From assembly GCF_900115695.1 (NCBI RefSeq), contig NZ_FOXK01000018.1, positions 1-44,316 of the forward strand: DNA of 44,316 nt. Direction: 5' to 3'. Source of the DNA: Ectopseudomonas toyotomiensis (GTDB taxonomy: Bacteria; Pseudomonadota; Gammaproteobacteria; Pseudomonadales; Pseudomonadaceae). How positions within the stretch are numbered: position 1 is the first letter of the stretch; each line of letters opens with the position of its first letter. Below, in pieces: positions 39,394 through 44,316 of this stretch. The translations under genes and the position numbers were made by a program. Below the pieces are notes generated by a model. It did no database searches and was not told where the DNA came from. It was given only the letters and a program-made list of their open reading frames with translations.

Positions 39394-41208
39394 ATGAGCA
39401 CGAACACTGCCACTCCCCGTCGCCTGCGCTGGCGCAGCCTCGTGCTGTTGGCGCTGCTGCTTGCGCCACTGCTATGGCCCGTTCACTTCCTGGCCGAGCG
39501 CTACTACCGCGAAGTGCTGATCGAACAGAACCGGCAAACCCTCGATCTGTATGTGGCCAACCTGCTCGGCACGCTGCGCCGCTACGAAGTACTGCCGCAG
39601 ATTCTTGGCGATCTGCCGGGCCTGCGCGCGGCCCTGCATGCGCCTGAAGATCCGACCGCGCTGGACAACGCCAACCGACTGCTGGCCCGCGTGAAGAGCC
39701 AGACCGGCGCCGACGTGATCTACCTGATGAACCCGCGCGGCGTCACCCTGGCTGCCTCCAACTGGGACAAGCCCGACAGCTTCGTCGCCGGCAATTTCGC
39801 CTTTCGCCCGTATTTTCGTGAAGCATTGGCCGGGCGCCTGGGGCGCTTCTTCGGCCTGGGTACAACGTCCGGCAAGCGCGGTTACTACTTCGCCTATCCG
39901 GTGCGCGAGGACGACCACAATATCGGCGCACTGGTGGTCAAGGTCGACCTCGATCACACCGAAACCCTATGGGGCAACACCCCGGAGCAACTGCTGGTCA
40001 CCGACACCAATGGCGTCGTCATTCTCACTTCACGCCCGGACTGGCGCTTCCACGCCAGCCGTCCGCTGGACCGGGTCGAGCAATCGGCCATCGCCGCCAA
40101 CCAGCCCTACCCGACCCAGGCGCCGCCCCTGCTCGATATCGATCCCAACGCCTGGCTGACACAAAGCCGCTCCCTGGAAGAAACCGGCTGGACGGTGAGC
40201 ATTCTCGCCCCACGCATCCTCCTCGACCGCCCCGTGCGCAGCGCCGTGGCCGTCGGGGCAGCCGCCCTGCTGGCACTGCTGTTGCTGCTCGGCCTGCTGA
40301 TCCTCCGTCGCCGTCATTACTTGGAACGCATTGCCCTCGACGCACGCGCCAAAGCCGAACTGGAGCAACGCGTGACTGAACGCACGCAGGACCTGGAACT
40401 GCTCAACAGCCGCCTCAAGCAGGAAGTGCTCGAGCGTGAACAGGCTCAGCAGGAGCTGGTGCGCGCTCAGGACGAGCTGGTCCAGGCCGGTAAACTGTCG
40501 GCGCTCGGCACCATGAGTGCCAGCATCAGCCACGAACTCAACCAGCCGCTGGGGGCGATCCGCAGTTATGCGGAGAACGCCAGTACCCTGCTCGATCACC
40601 AGCGCAGCGACGATGCCCGCGCCAACCTCAAGCTGATCAGCGAGCTGACCGAGCGCATGGCCTCGATCATCACCCATTTGCGCGCCTTTGCCCGCCGCGA
40701 CCGCCACGCGCCGGAGCGGGTTGCCCTGCAACCAGCGCTGGACGATGCCCTGGCGCTGTTGGCCAAGCGCCGCCGGGCCATGGACGTGGAACTGATTCGC
40801 GATCTGCCGGACGCCACCCTCTGGGTCCAAGCTGGCGAGACGCGGTTGCGTCAGGTGCTGGGCAATCTGCTCGGCAATGCGCTCGATGCGTTGATCGATA
40901 AAGCACCTCCACGGCGCATCTGGATCAGCATCGAGCATCAAGCCGAGCACCTTCACCTGCTGCTGCGTGACAATGGCCCCGGCTTCTCGCCCGAATCACT
41001 GGCGCGCGCGCGTGAGCCCTTCTTCACCACCAAGACCAGCGCCCAGGGCCTAGGGCTAGGGCTGGCCATCTGCGACAGCCTGGTGCGCGCGCTGGACGGC
41101 GAACTACTGCTGGCCAATCATCCATCCGGTGGTGCGCTGATCACCCTGCGCCTGCGCCTGGCCACCCCCGGCGTCAACCTGCAACCCTCAGAGGACCCTT
41201 CGCCATGA
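39394..41208 (+). CDS. dctB: C4-dicarboxylate sensor histidine kinase DctB
   Basis: 604 residues. Membrane helix 1 (SLVLLALLLAPLLWPVHFLA), a periplasmic double-PDC sensor domain (about residues 45-285), membrane helix 2 (AVGAAALLALLLLLGLLIL), a coiled coil, then the kinase: H-box SHELNQPLGAIRSYAENA with phospho-accepting His380, an N-box LGNLLGNALDA and G-box DNGPGFSPES. It senses succinate, fumarate and malate outside the cell (family knowledge). The start at 39394 follows a gene-free 90 bp after rmlD. Coupled to dctD by ATGA. Confidence 0.95.
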   Translation: MSTNTATPRRLRWRSLVLLALLLAPLLWPVHFLAERYYREVLIEQNRQTLDLYVANLLGTLRRYEVLPQILGDLPGLRAALHAPEDPTALDNANRLLARVKSQTGADVIYLMNPRGVTLAASNWDKPDSFVAGNFAFRPYFREALAGRLGRFFGLGTTSGKRGYYFAYPVREDDHNIGALVVKVDLDHTETLWGNTPEQLLVTDTNGVVILTSRPDWRFHASRPLDRVEQSAIAANQPYPTQAPPLLDIDPNAWLTQSRSLEETGWTVSILAPRILLDRPVRSAVAVGAAALLALLLLLGLLILRRRHYLERIALDARAKAELEQRVTERTQDLELLNSRLKQEVLEREQAQQELVRAQDELVQAGKLSALGTMSASISHELNQPLGAIRSYAENASTLLDHQRSDDARANLKLISELTERMASIITHLRAFARRDRHAPERVALQPALDDALALLAKRRRAMDVELIRDLPDATLWVQAGETRLRQVLGNLLGNALDALIDKAPPRRIWISIEHQAEHLHLLLRDNGPGFSPESLARAREPFFTTKTSAQGLGLGLAICDSLVRALDGELLLANHPSGGALITLRLRLATPGVNLQPSEDPSP

Positions 41209-42590
41209 CCAGCGACAGCGCCATCGACAGCCGCATTCAGGTACTGCTGATCGACGACGACGCCCATCTGCGCCAGGCACTCAGCCAGACGCTCGACCTG
41301 GCCGGGCTCAAGGTCCTCAGCCTGGGCAATGCGCAGGGTCTGGCCGCGCGCATTCCCGCTGGCTGGCCAGGCGTGGTGGTCAGCGATATCCGCATGCCCG
41401 GCATCGATGGCCTGCAACTGCTGCAGCAATTGCGCGAGCGTGATGCCGAGCTACCCGTGCTGCTGATCACTGGCCATGGTGACGTGCCGCTGGCCGTACA
41501 GGCGATGCGCGCCGGCGCCTACGACTTTCTGGAAAAACCCTTCGCCAATGATGATCTGCTCGACAGCGTACGCCGCGCGCTGGAACTGCGCCGCCTGGTG
41601 CTGGACAACCGCAGCCTGCGTACGGCGCTCAACGACCGCCAGCAACTGTCCAGCCGCCTGGTTGGCCAGTCACCGGCCATGCAACGCCTGCGCGAACAGA
41701 TCGGTGCACTTGCCAGCATCGCCACCGATGTACTGATTCTCGGCGAGACCGGCGCCGGTAAAGAGGTGGTCGCACGCGCCCTGCACGATCTGTCCAACCG
41801 TCGCGAAGGGCCCTTCGTCGCCATCAACGCCGGCGCACTGGCCGAGTCGGTGGTGGAAAGCGAGCTGTTCGGCCACGAGGCCGGCGCCTTTACCGGCGCG
41901 CAGAAACGGCGCATCGGCAAGTTCGAGTTCGCCAACGGCGGCACCCTGTTCCTCGACGAGATCGAGAGCATGAGTATGGATGTGCAGGTCAAGCTGCTGC
42001 GCCTGCTGCAGGAACGCGTGGTCGAGCGCCTCGGTGGTAATCAGCTGATCCCACTGGATATCCGCGTGATCGCCGCGACCAAGGAAGACCTGCGCCAGGC
42101 CGCCGATGCCGGGCGCTTCCGCGCCGACCTTTACTACCGCCTCAACGTTGCGCCGCTGTCCATCCCGCCGCTGCGCGAGCGCGGCGAGGACGCCCTGCTG
42201 CTGTTCCAGCATTTCGCCGAAGGGGCGGCCGCCCGCCACGCCCTGGCGCCACGTGAACTGCAACCGGGGCAGCGTGCGCTGCTGCTGCGTCATCCCTGGC
42301 CAGGCAACGTACGTGAGTTGCAGAACGCCGCCGAGCGCTTCGCGCTGGGCCTGGAGCTGGCGCTCGACAGCAACGCGCCAAACCTGCCACCGGTCAACGG
42401 CGGCCTCAGCGAACAGGTCGAAGCCTTCGAGCGCGCCCTCATCGCCGCCGAGCTGAGCCGCCCGCACGGCTCGCTACGCAGCCTGGCCGAAGCCCTGGGC
42501 GTGCCGCGCAAGACCCTGCACGACAAACTGCGTAAGCATGGGCTGAATTTCTCCGGCGCTGGCGGAAGCTCGCCAGAGGACTTCGACTGA
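41205..42590 (+). CDS. dctD: C4-dicarboxylate response regulator DctD (sigma-54 activator)
   Basis: 461 residues: receiver domain with phospho-acceptor Asp61 (VVVSDIRMPGID), AAA+ domain (Walker A GETGAGKE; sigma-54 contact loop EAGAFTGAQ; Walker B GGTLFLDEIE; PWPGNVREL), and a C-terminal Fis-type helix-turn-helix (GSLRSLAEALGVPRKTLHDKLRKHGL). It activates RpoN-dependent promoters; the likely target is the sigma-54 promoter directly downstream, ahead of dctP. Confidence 0.97.
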   Translation: MTSDSAIDSRIQVLLIDDDAHLRQALSQTLDLAGLKVLSLGNAQGLAARIPAGWPGVVVSDIRMPGIDGLQLLQQLRERDAELPVLLITGHGDVPLAVQAMRAGAYDFLEKPFANDDLLDSVRRALELRRLVLDNRSLRTALNDRQQLSSRLVGQSPAMQRLREQIGALASIATDVLILGETGAGKEVVARALHDLSNRREGPFVAINAGALAESVVESELFGHEAGAFTGAQKRRIGKFEFANGGTLFLDEIESMSMDVQVKLLRLLQERVVERLGGNQLIPLDIRVIAATKEDLRQAADAGRFRADLYYRLNVAPLSIPPLRERGEDALLLFQHFAEGAAARHALAPRELQPGQRALLLRHPWPGNVRELQNAAERFALGLELALDSNAPNLPPVNGGLSEQVEAFERALIAAELSRPHGSLRSLAEALGVPRKTLHDKLRKHGLNFSGAGGSSPEDFD

Positions 42591-42591
42591 C

Positions 42592-42716
42592 TGGCGGCAA
42601 ACCGCCAAATCCGAACGTAACGATAGGCCGGGGAGCGCTTCGAAAGGCCCGCGCCGCGATTGGCCAGAAGCCATCAAGACCTCTGGCCAAGGGCTTTTGC
42701 GCACTTGTCATGCGCA
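42592..42716. promoter_or_regulatory. dctP upstream region: dyads, candidate DctD sites
   Basis: TGGCGG-CAAA-CCGCCA (42592-42607) right after the dctD stop may end that message, although no T-run follows. TTGGCCAGA (42660-42668) and TCTGGCCAA (42682-42690) are exact reverse complements. TGCGCA occurs at 42698-42703 and again at 42711-42716. Both dyads lie about 40-95 bp upstream of the predicted dctP transcription start, as activator sites would. Confidence 0.45.
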
Positions 42717-42729
42717 TGCCACAGAGGTC

Positions 42730-42745
42730 TGGCACAAGGGTTGCT
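42730..42745 (+). promoter_or_regulatory. Sigma-54 promoter of dctPQM
   Basis: TGGCAC-AAGGG-TTGCT: a full match to the -24/-12 consensus, with GG at 42731-42732 and GC at 42743-42744. Transcription should start near 42756, leaving a leader of about 140 nt before dctP. Confidence 0.92.
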
Positions 42746-42896
42746 CTAGATTTGCCCCAAGCGAACCCACAAGTACAAGTCCAGGCCTCGCTAATGCCTT
42801 CGGCGTTTTTCTCCAAGCCGCCTAGACTTGCTCTTGTCCGTTCGTCAGCTGCGCCCCGGCGCAAATGCGATAAACACAACAAGAGGAAGCATCCGC

Positions 42897-43886
42897 ATGT
42901 TCAAACTGACTGCCAAGGCGCTGGCTTGCGCCCTGTCCCTGTCCATCGCTGGCGTGGTTCACGCTGCCGACCCGATCGTCATAAAGTTCTCCCACGTGGT
43001 TGCCGAGCACACCCCGAAAGGTCAGGGTGCCGTGCTGTTCAAGCAACTGGCTGAAGAGCGTCTGGGCGACAAGGTCAAGGTCGAGGTCTACCCGAACTCC
43101 TCGCTGTTCGGTGACGGCAAGGAAATGGAAGCGCTGCTGCTCGGCGACGTCCAGATCATCGCCCCGTCCCTGGCCAAGTTCGAGCATTACACCAAGCAGC
43201 TGCAGGTATTCGACCTGCCGTTCCTGTTCGACGACATGGCTGCAGTCGATCGCTTCCAGAAAGGTCCGGAAGGCCAGAAACTGCTGACCTCCATGACCGA
43301 CAAGGGCATCACCGGTCTGGCCTACTGGCACAACGGTCTGAAGCAGCTGTCGGCCAACAAGGCGCTGCTGGAGCCGAAAGACGCCCGTGGCCTGAAGTTC
43401 CGCGTACAGGCTTCCGCCGTACTGGAAGAGCAGTTCAAGGCCGTGCGCGCCAACCCGCGCAAGATGAGCTTCGCCGAGGTATATCAGGGCCTGCAGACTG
43501 GTGTGGTCAACGGTGCCGAGAACCCCTACTCGAACATCTACAGCCAGAAGATGCACGAAGTTCAGAAGTACATCACCGAGTCCAACCATGGTCTGCTGGA
43601 CTACATGCTGATCACCAACACCAAGTTCTGGGAAGGTCTGCCGGCTGACGTACGCGACGAGCTGAACAAGATCATCGCCGAGGTCACCGTCGAGGTGAAC
43701 AAGCAGGCTGACGCCCTCAACGAAGGCGACAAGCAGCGCATCGTCGAAGCAGGCACCACCGAGATCCTGACCCTGACTCCTGAGCAGCGCGGCCAATGGC
43801 GCGATGCCATGCAGCCGGTATGGAAGAAGTTCGAAGGCGAGATCGGCGCTGACCTGATCAAGGCCGCGCAAGCAGCCAACCAGTAA
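42897..43886 (+). CDS. dctP: C4-dicarboxylate TRAP transporter binding protein DctP
   Basis: A 329-residue periplasmic receptor with signal peptide (ALACALSLSIAGVVHA, cleaved before ADPIV). TRAP DctP features: FSHVVAEHTPKGQGAVLFK, EVYPNSSLFGDGKEMEALLLGDVQI, KFRVQAS with the carboxylate-binding Arg, and GVVNGAENPYSNIYSQK. It delivers succinate, fumarate and malate to DctQM. GAGGAAG precedes the ATG at 42897. Expressed from the sigma-54 promoter at 42730 under DctBD. Confidence 0.97.
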   Translation: MFKLTAKALACALSLSIAGVVHAADPIVIKFSHVVAEHTPKGQGAVLFKQLAEERLGDKVKVEVYPNSSLFGDGKEMEALLLGDVQIIAPSLAKFEHYTKQLQVFDLPFLFDDMAAVDRFQKGPEGQKLLTSMTDKGITGLAYWHNGLKQLSANKALLEPKDARGLKFRVQASAVLEEQFKAVRANPRKMSFAEVYQGLQTGVVNGAENPYSNIYSQKMHEVQKYITESNHGLLDYMLITNTKFWEGLPADVRDELNKIIAEVTVEVNKQADALNEGDKQRIVEAGTTEILTLTPEQRGQWRDAMQPVWKKFEGEIGADLIKAAQAANQ

Positions 43887-43900
43887 TAAGGCCGGAGAGC

Positions 43901-44001
43901 CGTAGGGTGGGCAGAGCGTCGATGCTCTGACCCACCACGACGCCCGCGACGGGCGTCGATCAACGCTGTAACCGGTGGGCCGGCTACCGTCCCACCCTAC
44001 G
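43901..44001. repeat. CGTAGGGTGGG palindromic repeat between dctP and dctQ
   Basis: CGTAGGGTGGG (43901-43911) and CCCACCCTACG (43991-44001) are exact reverse complements. Inner pairings include GACGCCCG/CGGGCGTC (43939-43957 region). It fills most of the 140-bp dctP-dctQ gap and would fold within the polycistronic message. Confidence 0.85.
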
Positions 44002-44026
44002 CCCTTTCCATTCGGGAGAACCGACC

Positions 44027-44316
44027 ATGAACGCCTTGCGGCGCGTCTGGGAGCACTTCGAGGAAGGCTTCATTGCTTTCCTCCTGGCGGCCATGACGCT
44101 GATCACTTTCGTCTACGTGATCCTCAACAACTTCTACACCCTGTTCTATTGGCTGGGTGATGCCTTCGGCGGTAACGAGTTTCTGCTCGCTATCGGCGAC
44201 TCCATTCTCGACATGGCTCAGGCGATGACCTGGAGCAATGCCCTGACCAAGGCCCTGTTCGGCTGGCTGATCTTCTTCGGCCTGGCCTACGGCGTGCGTA
44301 CTGCCGGCCACATCGG
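44027..44316 (+). CDS. dctQ: TRAP transporter small permease DctQ (partial, cut by window end)
   Basis: The first 96 codons of the small membrane subunit. Helix 1 is FIAFLLAAMTLITFVYVILNN, then an unusually long polar segment (YWLGDAFGGNEFLLAIGDSI) before helix 2 (FGWLIFFGLAYGVRTAG). This fits the larger DctQ variant seen in Pseudomonas. It starts MNALRRVWEHFEEG with CGGGAG upstream. dctM should follow outside the window. Confidence 0.9.
   Translation, partial: MNALRRVWEHFEEGFIAFLLAAMTLITFVYVILNNFYTLFYWLGDAFGGNEFLLAIGDSILDMAQAMTWSNALTKALFGWLIFFGLAYGVRTAGHI

Noticed and set aside
42592..42607. TGGCGG-CAAA-CCGCCA as a proven dctD terminator
   Set aside because: The stem is short and no T-run follows, so I mention it only as part of the upstream region.

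Overview
The window is high-GC, gene-dense DNA from a Pseudomonas. Gene order and protein sequences point to the genus, and I would guess the P. mendocina/oleovorans side of it (inference, no search was possible). From memory, two blocks that are far apart in P. aeruginosa PAO1 sit side by side here. About 1.5-12.1 kb resembles PA0317-PA0305 (serA, EF-Tu prolyl-hydroxylase-like, hydrolase, HacB-like acylase). About 12.2-44.3 kb resembles PA5126-PA5168 (trmL, secB, gpmI, ctpA, his, mutY, rml, dct).

Layout. 1-1.45 kb: the immunity region of a probable Mu-like prophage, with a Ner-like regulator and a LexA/S24-type repressor diverging from an operator-like inverted repeat; the rest of the prophage would lie to the left of the window. 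1.5-4.3 kb: the divergent pair D-2-hydroxyglutarate dehydrogenase / serA. 4.5-9.6 kb: small housekeeping and hypothetical genes (DUF523, 2OG oxygenase, DUF2059, alpha/beta hydrolase, thioredoxin-like protein, AraC regulator). 9.7-12.1 kb: a penicillin-acylase-family N-terminal-nucleophile hydrolase. 12.08-12.4 kb: a sigma-54-driven small RNA that I identify as NrsZ, built from an exactly duplicated 48-bp module. 12.4-19.1 kb: the conserved trmL / rhodanese-grxC-secB / gpmI-envC-ctpA cluster. 19.2-21.7 kb: three tandem paralogous periplasmic binding proteins without permeases. 21.9-25 kb: hisB-hisH-DUF2164-hisA-hisF. 25.1-26.8 kb: an OFA-type MFS transporter. 27.2-30.7 kb: the coupled asmA-mutY-yggX operon, followed by tRNA-Phe. 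31.2-34.2 kb: a polar amino-acid ABC transporter operon. 34.2-35.4 kb: a SAM methyltransferase. 35.7 kb: tRNA-Thr. 36-39.3 kb: the dTDP-L-rhamnose operon rmlBACD. 39.4-44.3 kb: dctBD and the start of the dctPQM TRAP dicarboxylate transporter, with a near-perfect sigma-54 promoter before dctP.

Two themes recur. First, nitrogen and carbon control through RpoN appears twice: the NrsZ promoter with an upstream array of NtrC-like half-sites, and the dctP promoter with upstream dyads for DctD. Second, the intergenic spaces are filled with dispersed palindromic repeats. At least six are bounded by CGTAGGGT-type ends, and two copies sit inside operons (hisA-hisF and dctP-dctQ). A second family with the core ATGCTCATTTAC is present twice. 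I see no CRISPR array, insertion sequence or rRNA gene. The most rewarding items are the NrsZ locus, the prophage operators and phage end, the 39-bp nested dyad between the AraC regulator and the acylase, and the permease-less trio of binding proteins.
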